DNA of 64,000 bases. Origin: Botryosphaeria dothidea. Lineage: Eukaryota; Ascomycota; Dothideomycetes; Botryosphaeriales; Botryosphaeriaceae. Both the position numbers and the translations under genes were made by a program. A model generated the notes under the pieces. That model saw only the letters and a program-made list of their open reading frames with translations. It was not told where the DNA came from and made no database searches. The first letter of the stretch is position 1. Every line of letters starts with the position of its first letter. Shown in pieces: positions 32,768 to 44,557 of the stretch. Location of the stretch: positions 2,356,001 to 2,420,000 of the forward strand of contig WWBZ02000073.1 in the NCBI GenBank assembly GCA_011503125.2, written 5' to 3'.

Positions 32768-34763
32768 TTATTTATCCTTGTCCTCCTTCAAAGTGACGAT
32801 CTGGTTCAACACAATCGCGTCACCCTCACGCTCAGGATCAATGGTGAAATAACCGGTGCGCATGGCCTGGAACCGCACGAGATCATCAGATCCACCATCA
32901 GGCTTCGTGCTGTGGGTAGCGGTCAGGACGTCCAAACCCTTCTCGATGACAGCATTCTTGTGAACAAGCTCGCTTTCCGGATTCAGGTCGTCAGCATAGC
33001 CGCCAGTCTTCCAGTCGAGCGCGTTGGGCTCGGCGGCGCGGAAGAGTGCATTGTACTGGCGCGCGACGACACGGTGGTTAGTCGTCGCGTCGACCCAGTG
33101 GATCCAGCCCTTGGGCTTGACGGTTGGGTCCGTCTTCACCGCTTTGATCTCAGTGACGAGACCAGAGGCAGAGTCCTTGGAGAAGGAAGTGGCTTTGATA
33201 GGGCCGACGTTCAGTAAGCCGACCGTCTGCCCGGGAGCGAGGCGGAAGAAGTTAGTGTCAGCTTCCTCGCGGAAGTCGGTGCGGTCAACGTATACGTTGC
33301 GCGAGAAGGGCACGTTGCGTTTGTCTCCGTCGGGCTTCTTCGGGTCGAAGGGAACAGAGATGTCCTCCTTGTGGTCTTCGGGAACATCCTCAATGACGAC
33401 TTTGATTGGGTCAAGGATAAGGCTGAGGCGGGGCACAGTACGCTCAAGATGCTTGCGTACAGCATTGTCCAGCCTGACCGCCTGGATGCTTGTAAGCGCG
33501 TCTGTCACGCCGAGCTCATGCACGAAATTGAGGAGTGCCTGGGCCGGAATGCCACGACGTCTGAGCGCAACGAGTGTATATAGGCGCGGATCGTCCCAGC
33601 TCCGAACGGCAGGGGCAATCTTCTTTGTCGTCACGGTGCCATCGTCGTTCTTCCTCTCCACTGTGCAACCTTCAACCAGCATGGCAATGCGGCGTTTAGA
33701 GAGAATCGTGCCCTCGACGTTGAGACGACCGTACCTGAAAGCAAATCAATCGATGATCCTCGCCGGGACGTGATAGCACAATGAACACTCACTCTCGCTG
33801 CATGGGGCCCTTCTCCTCCGACTTGGGCACCTTCATATCCAGAACCTCCAGTAGCCAGTCGTACGATATGCGCGACTGCTGAAACTCGGTGGTACAGAGC
33901 GAATGGGTGATATCCTCGAAGGCATCGCAGATGCAGTGAGTAAAGTCGTAGGTGGGATAGATCTTCCACTTGTCGCCTGTGCGGTAATGGTGGTTCTGCT
34001 CGACGATACGATAGGCAGCAAGATCCCACATCTGCGGATTACCCTCCTTGGGGTCGAGGAGACTCTGCTTCATGCGCAAATGCGCCTCGCCAGGCTTGTA
34101 CTTGCCGTCGCGCATGGCTCGGAACTCGGCCAGCGATTCGTCAATGGGCCTATTGCGGTGAGCGCATGCAAAGCGCTCGCCGCCCTTGTTCTCGCCGCGC
34201 TGGCGGTTGACCTCCTCCCCTGGGCTCTGTCAGCATTGGCCCGGGCGTATATACAGATATCCCTTACTGGTGCAGTGGCACACGTAGCCTTTGTCCCTTC
34301 TAATCAACTCCTCGGCCAGCTCGTACAGCTTATCGAAGTTATCGCTACTATAGGTGATGGCGTGTGGCTTGAAGCCAAGCCACGAGACCATATCCTGGAT
34401 CGAGGTGAAGAACTTCTCCTCCTCCTTTGCAGGGTTTGTGTCGTCGAAACGCAGTATGCAAACGCCGTTGTAGTTCTTCGCGAAGCCAAAGTTGACAGCA
34501 ATGGCTTTAGCGTGTCCGATATGCAGATAGCCATTGGGCTCGGGCGGAAAACGCGTGCGGACACCGGATGCGGGCTTCTCGTTGTAGACGCGCTTGAGCC
34601 ATCCTTCCTCAAAAATATTGGCGGGCTTGGACTCGGTGGGCTTCGGCCTGAGAGCTGCTTCAGCTTTGCGGCGGCTTTCTTCGCAGCGGCTTCGGCTTCT
34701 TGCGGGCCTTCTCGGCTGCCCCTTTGACATCTCAGGGCTGCAGGGGGCAGGATTGTCGGCCAT
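32768..34763 (-). CDS. GLN4: glutaminyl-tRNA synthetase, cytosolic
   Basis: Three exons on the minus strand (34268-34763, 33793-34219, 32768-33734) encode 629 residues; introns are 48 and 58 bp. The class I core is intact: [17 protein letters not shown] (HIGH), [14 protein letters not shown], the tRNA and Gln-binding region with [14 protein letters not shown] across intron 1, [20 protein letters not shown], and [14 protein letters not shown] (KMSKS-equivalent). The beta-barrel anticodon-binding domain follows to the end. The first ~45 residues look wrong: the residues expected of a Lys/Ala-rich lead ([17 protein letters not shown]) appear in the other two frames, as if three single bases are missing. 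Frame is restored before [14 protein letters not shown]. It is divergent from SPF1. Confidence 0.93.
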
Positions 34764-35049
34764 GGTGTTCTGGAGCTTGCGAGAGCGCAGAGGCAGAAAA
34801 TCGAGGGTGGAAGAGGTGCAATGTGGGGTGTGAGGGGTGTCGCGCGCGGTGTTGAATCACAGAAGACTGCATGACTCAGGAAGCGCGGCAATCAGGCAGC
34901 GGGGTGGCGGCGACGCGTCGGAAGCACGAATCTCCGAGTTAACTTACTGCCGCGCCACCATCCACTCTCGCATCTTGGCCTTCCGTGACGTGCTGGCCTT
35001 TTCTTCGACAGGACGCCCATCTTGGTTTCCAGGCCACGCCGCTTCCAAG
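34764..35049. promoter_or_regulatory. shared divergent promoter of GLN4 and SPF1
   Basis: The two start codons are 286 bp apart in opposite directions, so this interval must hold both promoters. No TATA element stands out. Evidence is gene layout only. Confidence 0.55.
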
Positions 35050-38000
35050 ATGCCTCTCGTCGATAACGACCAGATTAAGGCGGCCAGCCTGCACAACCGC
35101 TGCCGCTTTCGCTCCACCTCTATGCGTGGCCCTTCCTCATCGTCTGGCCCATCTTCCTTTCCATCTACCTGTCACCCTCGCAGTATGAGAAAGCACATTC
35201 AGTCTTCTGAATGGACGTTCGTCTGGTGCGGCTCCATCATCACCGTCCAATCTCTCGTCTGGCTCAGCACCCACTGGAGCGTTGATTTTATAGGCTCTCT
35301 TCACTGCCACCAAGGCGAAAGACGTCCGCAGTGCTACGCTGATCAAAGTACTTCCCGTCGCGAAATGCTGGTTCTGCTGAGATCTGCCCGCTCAAGCGCG
35401 ACAATGTCGGTGGCAAGCAGAACATTTCTTTCCTCTTCCAGAAGCGCCGCTTCCTCTACAATGCCGAGGAGAATTCGTTCGCGACCCTATCCTACTCCAT
35501 CGACGCCGATCCGAAGCCGCTCATCAACTCCTTCCAGACTTCGCGTGGGTTGACCACATCGGCCGAAGTCCAGCGCATCCATGAGCACTACGGCGACAAT
35601 TCGTTCGACATCCCCGTTCCCACATTCCTCGAGTTATTCAAGGAACACGCCGTCGCGCCCTTTTTTGTCTTCCAGGTCTTCTGTGTTGGCCTCTGGATGC
35701 TGGATGAATACTGGTACTACTCGCTGTTCACTCTCTTCATGTTGGTTGCTTTCGAGAGCACCGTCGTCTGGCAAAGGCAGAGGACTTTGAACGAGTTCCG
35801 TGGCATGAGCATCAAGCCTTACGACGTCTGGGTGTTCAGGGAGAATAAGTGGCAGGAAATTCAGAGCGATAAGCTGCTGCCTGGCGACCTCGTTTCCGTT
35901 GGACGGACCAAGGAGGACAGTGGTGTAGCTTGCGATATGATCCTTGTCGAGGGCACCGCTATTGTGAACGAGGCCATGCTTTCTGGAGAGAGTACGCCCG
36001 TGCTCAAAGATTCCATCCAATTGCGTCCCGGCGATGCCCGCATCGAACCTGAAGGGTTGGACAAGAATGCTTTCCTTTGGGGCGGTACCAAGGTGCTGCA
36101 AGTCAGCCACGGAAATCCCAGCGAAGATGCCGCCGATGCCATTCCTCGCCTTGCCTCGGGTGTTCCTCCACCGCCTGACAAGGGTGCTGTCGCCGCTGTT
36201 GGCAAGACCGGATTCGAGACCAGTCAAGGTAGCCTCGTCAGGACCATGATCTACTCGACCGAGCGCGTTTCGGCCAATAACGTCGAGGCTCTACTGTTTA
36301 TTCTTTTCCTGCTCATCTTCGCCATTGCTGCCTCGTGGTACGTCTGGCAGGAAGGTGTTGCCAATGACCGCAAACGATCGAAGCTCCTGCTGGATTGCGT
36401 TCTTATCATCACGAGTGTTGTGCCGCCGGAGCTTCCCATGGAACTGAGTTTGGCTGTGAACACGAGTCTGGCTGCTCTTAGCAAGTACGCCATTTTCTGT
36501 ACTGAGCCCTTCCGTATTCCCTTCGCCGGTCGTGTTGATGTGGCGTGCTTCGACAAGACTGGTACCTTGACTGGTGAGGATCTTGTTGTTGATGGTATTG
36601 CGGGCCTGAGCCTTGGCCAACCCGAGGCTAAGGCTGAGGTGGACGGCGCGCAGACCCAGCTAGTCCCCGTCAGTCAAGTTGGCCCCGACTCTACTCTTGT
36701 CCTTGCCACCGCCCACGCCCTGGTCAAGCTTGATGAGGGTGAAATCGTTGGCGAGCCAATGGAGAAGGCAACGCTGCAAGCGCTCGGATGGGTACTCGGC
36801 CAGAATGATACTCTGACAAACAAACTTGCCCGGAGCAATTACGCCGACTTGGTCCAGATTAAGCGTCGTTTCCAGTTCTCATCAGCTCTGAAGAGACAGA
36901 GTTCTATCGCCACTGTTCTGGCTACCAATCCCAAGACCGGAAAGAAAGCCAAGCATACTTTCGTCGGCGTTAAGGGAGCTCCGGAGACAATCCGCAATAT
37001 GCTTGTCAACACCCCGCCGAAATACGAGGAGACATACAAGCATTTCACTAGGAATGGCGGTCGCGTGCTCGCCCTGGCACATAAGCGTCTTTCCACTGAG
37101 GACGAGATCAGTCAGAAGAGAATCAACGATCTTAAGCGGGAGGAGGTCGAACGCGATCTTCACTTTGCCGGTTTCCTAGTTCTTCAATGCCCCCTGAAAG
37201 ATGATGCGAAGAAGGCTGTCCAGATGCTCAACGAAAGCAGTCATCGTGTGGTCATGATCACTGGCGATAACCCTCTGACTGCTGTACACGTGGCTCGTCA
37301 GGTGGAGATCGTTGATAGAGACTGCTGGATCCTTGATGCTCCGGAGAACGATGATTCTGGCAAGAACTTGGTATGGAGAAGCGTCGACGACAAGGTCAAC
37401 ATCCCGGTTGATCCCACTCAAGATCTCTCCAACGAAATCCTGGATACCAAGGACATTTGCGTTACCGGATATGCCCTAGCCAAGTTCAAGGATCAAAAAG
37501 CCTGGCATCAACTCCTCCGCCACACCTGGGTCTACGCCCGTGTTTCCCCTAAGCAAAAGGAAGAGATTCTCCTGGGATTGAAGGATGCAGGCTACACTAC
37601 GCTCATGTGCGGTGATGGCACGAATGATGTTGGGGCGTTAAAGCAAGCTCATATTGGCGTTGCTCTTCTCAACGGCACGAGAGATGACCTGGACAGGATC
37701 GCGGAACACTTCAGGACCACCAAGATGAAGGAGGTATATGAAAAGCAGGTGTCTCTAATGCAGCGTTTCAACCAACCCGCCCCTCCGGTACCACCCATGA
37801 TTGCTCATCTGTATCCTCCTGGCCCCTCGAACCCTCATTACGAAAAGGCCATGAAGCGAGAGCAAGACAAGAAGATCAGCAAAGGTCTCATCGCTGCCGA
37901 AGAGGCAGCGAAGACTAACGGAGTTCCAGTTAGTGCACCCATTGCCAGTGCACCGGCGCCAGATGAAACGCCGGCACAAAGAAACCAGCGCCTTGCCCAA

Positions 38001-38973
38001 GAAAAGGCCCAGGGTCTGGCCGACAAGTTACAGATGTCCATGTTGGAGAGTGAGCTTGACGATAACGAGCCGCCGACCATCAAGCTCGGTGACGCGTCAG
38101 TTGCTGCTCCCTTCACCAGCAAATTGGCTAACGTCATTGCTATTCCGAACATCATCCGTCAGGGACGCTGCACTCTTGTCGCCACTATTCAGATGTACAA
38201 GATCCTGGCCCTGAACTGTCTAATTAGCGCGTATAGTTTGAGTGTTCTCTACCTCGATGGTATCAAATTTGGCGATGGACAGGTCACTATCAGCGGTATG
38301 ATGATGAGTGTCTGCTTCCTATCAATTTCGCGAGCCAAATCGGTCGAGGCTCTTTCAAAAGAACGTCCTCAGCACAACATCTTCAACATCTACATCATCG
38401 GCTCCGTCCTCGGCCAATTCGCCATCCATATTGTCACACTCATCTACATTTCCCAATACGTACAGCGCACGGAGCCGTAAGTTTTCCTGCCAATTACTCA
38501 GAAACGTTCACTGATCCCTATCTAGGAAGAGTGACGACGTCGATCTCGAGGGTGACTTTGAACCGTCTCTCCTCAACAGCGCCATCTACTTGCTCCAGCT
38601 TATCCAGCAGATATCGACGTTTGCCATCAACTACCAGGGTCGTCCGTTCCGTGAGTCGATCCGCGAAAACAAGGGCATGTACTACGGTCTTGTGGGTGTG
38701 GCTTTCGTTGCTTTCTCTTGTGCAACGGAGTTCATTCCCGAGATCAACGAGAAGCTACGCCTTGTGCCGTTCACCACTGAGTTCAAGGTGACGATGACGG
38801 TCGTCATGATCATCGATTATGCGGGATGCTGGATTATCGAGAAGACGCTTAAGTACTTCTTCAGCGACTACAAGCCGAAGGATATTGCAGTTCGTAGGAA
38901 AGATCAGATCGAGAGGGAGGAAGCCAGGAAGAAGTTGGAGGCTGAGGAGGCTGAGAGGAAGAAGGAGCAGTGA
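35050..38973 (+). CDS. SPF1: P5A-type ER ATPase Spf1, with apparent N-terminal frameshifts
   Basis: Exons are about 35050-38476 and 38526-38973 (intron 49 bp, donor GTAAGT), roughly 1,290 residues. From about 35,370 on the frame is clean: PPELPMELSLAVN (P5A signature in TM4), FDKTGTLTGEDL (phosphorylated Asp), ITGDNPLTAVH, MCGDGTNDVGALKQAHI and the C-terminal membrane block. Before that, conserved residues fall in three frames: MPLVDNDQIKAASLHN in frame 1, YAWPFLIVWPIFLSIYL shifted, EWTFVWCG back in frame 1, then two more shifts before SYSIDADPKPLINSFQTSRG. One base seems missing near 35,097, and single bases seem extra near 35,190, 35,297 and 35,364. The protein is an ER transporter or transmembrane-helix dislocase. 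Sequence error is more likely than decay. Confidence 0.88.
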
Positions 38974-40229
38974 AGTTCACTCGTCCGGTGAGCATTTCCT
39001 GTATCATAGTCTTAGACAATAGAGGAGCGAGCCCTCGCGCAGCATAAGAGTAATATTTGGATTATGGCCATTTTTAGCTGTGAAATATTCCACAAGGAGC
39101 TGGACGCCTGCTTCCGGGAAGAGATTGAATGAGATGCATGTTTGTGGATACGGCGGCAAAGCATCCATACCTATGCCATTTGTTGTCAAGCGAAGCGCTC
39201 GGACGGGGACTGACGGTTCCAGAGAGTTAATTGTAAGCGATGGTACGAGGAGGTGAGTTGATGCAGAGCCGATGTCATATCGAGAAGGTCGTCACTTTCT
39301 GCTCTTTGACGGCGCGGACCGATATGGCTGCCGAGAAGCCAAAACGCCGCATCCCCTTCTCCGTTCTTGAAAGGCGCCTGGCGTCGGTAGACACCAGCAA
39401 ATGCACTCACAGCCCACCCCAGGCTCCATCAAAGTCTACCATGGCGTACGACGAGCCTCATCGCCCTTGTCAAATTTGCCTCTGTGCGACCTGGGGGTTG
39501 GTGTAATCCAACAGAGTGGGCAACGGTCAGACAGATCTTAGACTACACCGAGAAAGGCAGGTCAGGATCTCAAGCCTGGACGCACGAGTCGCCGCAAGTG
39601 GGAAAAAGGGCGTGCGGTGCACTCTTCCCATTCCTCTTCCGCCATGCCATCGAAAGCTTGGCCCTCTATTTTGCTGGGGGGACGAGGCTAAGCTCAGCGC
39701 GATATCAACGGCGGTGGCGGCCAAGCGACAGCACGTACAACCGTGCTATGGACAAGAGCATCGACTCGAGAGGATTTGCGGTCCTCGGGCAATGACACCT
39801 GAGTTCTTCACGGCAGATTCGGGCAAATGGGAGGATACGAGGGTCCACGGAAGAGCAGAGGCCATCACGGTATCCTGGCTGTTTGTGCTGTGCCGCTGCG
39901 GGACAAATGCGAGACCTGATGGGATAGCAGCGGAGCGTCGACTTGCTGGACCGCCGAAGCTAGCGGAAATGAATGTGGAGCTGCACTGGTCCAGCAAGAG
40001 CATGCACGACCAAGACAGAAGGCGCGATCTGCAGCGGGCCTCGTGCCCTTCGCCGTCACCCGTCGGTCCATCACGCCTTCCTCTTCACACACGGGCGCCT
40101 TCCCTTCTCCGCCATTCTCACCTTCCTCCGCCTACTTAAACCTCGACCATCCCCAACCCAACCTCAGCCGTGCCTGACCATCTTCAACCCGACCCCGGTC
40201 GTGCCTGATCACCCAACAGTCCGCCCACG
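38974..40229. other. intergenic region, no gene recognised
   Basis: About 1.26 kb between SPF1 and the sedolisin gene. A 207-codon frame at 39,516-40,139 has no domain, no secretion signal and atypical composition. The last 150 bp are C/T-rich (ACCATCCCCAACCCAACCTC-like), a likely promoter and leader for the protease. Confidence 0.45.
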
Positions 40230-42139
40230 ATGCTCGGCTTCCTTTTCTTACTGCTGGTGGCCGCTGTTGTCACTGCCTCCCCCATGCGTCCTCGCGCCGA
40301 CTACGGCATCAAGGAGAAGTTCCACGTCCCGCGCGGCTGGTCGCGCCTTGGTCCAGCGCCCGCTGAGCATGTCATCAACCTGCGGATTGGTCTGAAGCAG
40401 GGCCAGTTTGCCGAGCTCGAGAAACATCTCTATGAAGGTTTGTTTATATGTCACTTCACTTCGGCAAGATCTGATATATCGTAGTATCCGACCCCAGCCA
40501 CGAGCGCTATGGCCAGCATCTGAGCGCCGACGAGGTCAATGAACTCATCAAGCCCACCGACCAGACTCTGGATCTCGTCCATGATTGGCTCGCGGCCAAC
40601 GGCGTTCTTAGGTCTCATTTGGAATACTCGCCGGCCAAGGACTGGATTAAGGTCTCGCTGCCGGTCAATCATGTCGAGACCCTGCTTGACACCGAGTACG
40701 CCGTCTACCAGCACAAGTCCGGTGGTCACGTCGTCCGCACCCCGGAGTGGTCGCTGCCCCTTCATCTGCACGAGCATATCCAGGCTATCCAACCCACCAA
40801 CTCTTTCTTCCGCGCCGCACCCCGTAGGAGCAGCGCTAGGCCTATTGTTGAGGATGTGAAGCAGCCGCTGGCTCACCAGAACTCCAAATCCGTCCAGTCC
40901 GCTTCCGCCTTGGATGTGCCTAGCGTCGACAACAGGTGCAATACCACCTACGTCACCCCCGAGTGTCTACGCATCTACTATGGCACCTACGACTATGTTG
41001 CCCAGGTCCCCGGCAAGAACAAGATTGGTCTCACCAACTATCTGAATGAGACCAGCAAACGGAGCGATGTCAAGATCTTTCTCGAGCAGTTCCGCCCAGA
41101 CGCCGTGTCTGCGGCCGACAACTTCACCATCGAAGTCATTAACGGCGGTGATAACACTCAGACTCCCAACACACCGGAGCAAAACGAGGAGGGCAAGAAC
41201 ATGGAAAGCAATCTCGATGCAGAGACAATTCTTGGCATCGGCTATCCCACCCCTCTGATCACTTATAACACGGGTGGCTCACCTCCTTTCTACCCCGACG
41301 CAGTTGAGGAGACCAACAGCAATGAGCCGTATCTGGACTGGGTTCTGTACGTCCTCAACCAAACCGATGTCCCGCAGGTCATTTCTACCAGTTATGGCGA
41401 AGATGAGCAGACTGTTCCCACGTCGTACGCTATCACTGTTTGCAGACTCTTTGCCCAACTTGGTGCACGTGGCGTGTCCCTGCTCTTCGCTTCTGGTGAC
41501 GCAGGTGTCGGTGACGAAGGCTACTGCATCAGCAACAACGGCACGAATGCCACCACCTTCCTCCCCTCTTTCCCTGACGGCTGCCCTTACGTCACGTCCG
41601 TAGGCGCTACCACCGGCTTCTCACCAGAAGTTGCTGCATACGATGTTCTCAGCGCCGATAGTGTGTTTACATCTGGTGGCGGTTTCAGCAACTACTTTGC
41701 GCGGCCCTCCTACCAGGCAGAGGCTGTTCAGAATTACTCGGCTGCCCATCTCGCCGATGGCACCTACGCTGGACTCTACAATGCGTCTGGCCGTGCTTAC
41801 CCGGACATCGCAGCCCAAGGCCAGATGTTCGTCACTACTTGGGAGGGTAGCAATATCCGACTGGACGGCACATCTGCGTCCACTCCACTCGCGTCCGCTA
41901 TCATCTCTCTTGTTAATGACGCTTTAATCGCAGCTGGCAAGAGCCCTCTTGGCTTCTTGAATCCCTGGCTTTACCAGGGCGGCTGGAAGTCTTTCAGGGA
42001 CATTACGAACGGCAGTGCTGCTGGCTGCGGCGTGGAGGGTTTCATTGCAAGCGCGGGCTGGGACCCCATTACCGGTTTCGGTACTCCGGACTTCGCAGCT
42101 ATTCTGGAGAGCTTGGGTCTGGAATATCACTATAAGTAG
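40230..42139 (+). CDS. secreted tripeptidyl-peptidase, sedolisin family S53
   Basis: Two exons, 40230-40437 and 40485-42139 (intron 47 bp), encode 620 residues. A signal peptide (about 1-17) is followed by the prodomain (HVINLRIGLKQGQFAELEKH, DPSHERYGQHLSADEVNELI) with a processing linker. The catalytic domain starts near CNTTYVTPECLRIYYGTYDY. The sedolisin triad is visible: Glu and Asp in MESNLDAETILG, and Ser in DGTSASTP; the oxyanion Asp lies in ASGDAGVGD. The C-terminal calcium site is in WDPITGFGTPDF. Several N-glycosylation sequons are present. The enzyme removes tripeptides from protein N-termini in acid surroundings and complements the aspartic protease at 2.9 kb for external protein use. 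Confidence 0.93.
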
Positions 42140-42740
42140 AGAGGAAGTTGCGCGTTGCTTTCATTATATGACTGGATGATCAAGAAGATACATGCGGTGG
42201 GATGGCATTAGTAAATGACCTAGTGCACCTTCAATGAAGACAGATTTCTCGAACTTTCAATGGGTGTTGCATCCGACGGTATGTATGCGGCGGCGGGTTC
42301 CAACAAACATAATTATTATGTGGGTAGTCGAAGCAATTGTCTGGACACAGGTGTTGAGGACAAGCGATGGCATTCACGTCTGGATGAATGCATCAACTCC
42401 CTATAACAGCTTTTTTTTCTAGCCTCCTATGGGACCGTCGCAGTTAGTAAAGACGGGTTACGCGTGGCGAAACTGACCTAGCCACATCACGTATGGGCGG
42501 ATTCGGCGACGTGCACAAGAACGAATCAACTCAACAGAAGACTGGATACATGGATATAAGGGAATCTACATGCAAGAAATCTTTATAGCCGGAAGAGATA
42601 GAACGGGCGCTAAAAAAAATCTTTCCCCGAACGCGCACGCTTTCTTTTCCCAACTAATTACGATTCCTACGAGTCGTCAACCCAGTTTTCACATCGCTAA
42701 TGCCACCCTCAGTTTTTCATTCCATCCGAGCCTGCGTGAT
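42140..42740. other. intergenic between convergent genes
   Basis: About 600 bp with the 3' ends of the sedolisin (+) and malate dehydrogenase (-) genes. No gene is seen. Confidence 0.5.
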
Positions 42741-44085
42741 TTAAGGGTTCTGCTTGGCGAAGTCGACACCCTTCTTGATGTTCTTGGCGAGGTCCTGGAC
42801 GCAGACGTCGATGAGCTTCTGCTCGTAGGGGGTGACATTGCCGACGGGGTGGATCTTCTCGACACCGTTGGGGCCGAGCTCGACGTTGGAGGCGAAGAAG
42901 TCGCAGCCCTGGTCCTTGTAGAGCGGGCTCTCGACGAAGGTGGGCTCAATGACGCCCTTCTCGCCCTGAGCAGCGCGGAGCAGGGACTCAGCGAAGCGGG
43001 CACCGGCCATGGCCATGGACAGAGTGGCGGAACCAGCGCCACCCTTAGCCTGGACAACCTCGTCACCACCAAACTGGACGCGCCTGACGTAGTCGTCAAG
43101 CTCCTGGCCCTCGAGCTTGTGGCCGGCCTGGGAGAGCAGGGGGACAATTGTGGCACCAGAGTGACCACCGATGACGGTGATGTTCTCGTTGGCGGGGTCA
43201 GAGCCCTTCAGCTGGGAGATGAAGCGCGAGGCACGGACGACATCGAGAGTGGTGACACCGAAGAGGCGCTTGGGGTTGTAGACACCCTTGGACTTGAAGA
43301 CCTCGGCGGTGATGGGGACGGTGGAGTTAACCTGGGGAACTACTCAGTATGAAGGACACGCACAAGCATGGTTCATTGGGCGTACCGGGTTGGAGATGAT
43401 CAGGACGTTGGCGTTGGGGGCAGCGTCAGCGGTGGCCTTGGCGAGGTCACGGACGATGGAGGCGTTGGTGTTGAACAGATCTGTGGGCGATCAGCGGGGC
43501 CTTGATCGGCGATTGCGGGAGAGATGATTTTTCATACCGTCACGGGTCATGCCAGGCTTGCGGGGGACACCAGCGGGGATGAGGACGATCTCAGAGCCCT
43601 CGAGACACTCGCGGAGGCCGGTGGGAGTGGGATCGTATCCCTTGACCTGTCTTGTGGGTGAGCGGGGAGCTCAATGGCAGCGCAGATGGGGGCAGCAACT
43701 TACGGTGCTCTTGGTGTTGATGTGGCTAACGTCGGCGGCGACACCTGTAACGGAATGTCAGCGATGCGCTCGTTTTCTGAAAGTCGAGCAGGGAGCGAGG
43801 TACGTACCGGGACCGCCGCGGATGTCGTACAGGGCAAGCTCAGAGACGCGGGGGTTCAGCTTGAGCAGCAGCGACAGAGGCTGGCCAATGCCACCAGCAG
43901 CGCCAAGGACGGTGACCTTGGAGTTCTGTACAGCAGAGGTCAGCAATGGACTCGGATTGGCGACGGCGCGGACGAGGGCGCAAGGCCGGCACCGGCGGAG
44001 CATTTTCGAGCTTGCTTACCTGCCTGGCGGAGACGGAGAAAGCCCTGCGCTGGGCGGCGCCGAAGACCTGACGAGCAGCGAACAT
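42741..44085 (-). CDS. MDH1: malate dehydrogenase, mitochondrial
   Basis: Six exons on the minus strand (44020-44085, 43808-43925, 43704-43744, 43538-43646, 43386-43480, 42741-43331) encode 339 residues; five introns of 54-94 bp all keep phase. Exon 1 is almost exactly the import presequence ([20 protein letters not shown]). The NAD-binding loop is [20 protein letters not shown]. Catalytic and substrate residues are seen in [18 protein letters not shown] (active-site loop Arg), NPVNSTVP and the catalytic His in [18 protein letters not shown]. The enzyme oxidises malate to oxaloacetate with NAD in the TCA cycle. Length and motifs are normal. The tiny 41-nt third exon is well supported by frame. 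It is divergent from the NmrA-like gene. Confidence 0.96.
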
Positions 44086-44557
44086 GGTGATGGACGAGGG
44101 CGTGGGCGAAAGCGATGGAGAGAGGTGTGGGTGGATGGAAGGAGAATGACGGGTGTGAGGAAGTTCTGTTGGCACGGAAAGCTTGCGAGCACAACAGCTT
44201 GGCGCCAGATCCCCGGCCCGCACGCACAACTCTCGGACGCCCGGCCGCTAGGTTACATCTTCCTCTCCTCCCCTCGCGAAGCCCCGGAGACGCCCCGACC
44301 AAACTCCTTGGCGCTTGCGACGAGCGAGAGCCGTGCACGGCGCGTATGCGGTGCAGCCTCTCGCTTGCGACATCTCGACTTACGGACACAGGACACGCGT
44401 GGAATTACTTCGTCATCTGTTCCTAACTCCGCTTCCGTCACACAGTCATGACGTCCTTAACTCCGCTCTCGAGGCGGCACGCCAATGGCTTCATAGGGAC
44501 CGCCTGTCCTCCCGTGTCGTGAGCCGTCTTTGGAATCATCCTCCTCGTGCTCCAAAA
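44086..44557. promoter_or_regulatory. shared divergent promoter of MDH1 and the NmrA-like gene
   Basis: Start codons lie 472 bp apart in opposite directions. No core element stands out. Evidence is layout only. Confidence 0.5.

Noticed and set aside
39516..40139. 207-codon open frame before the sedolisin gene
   Set aside because: No recognisable motif, no secretion signal, no splice support; it also overlaps the likely promoter.
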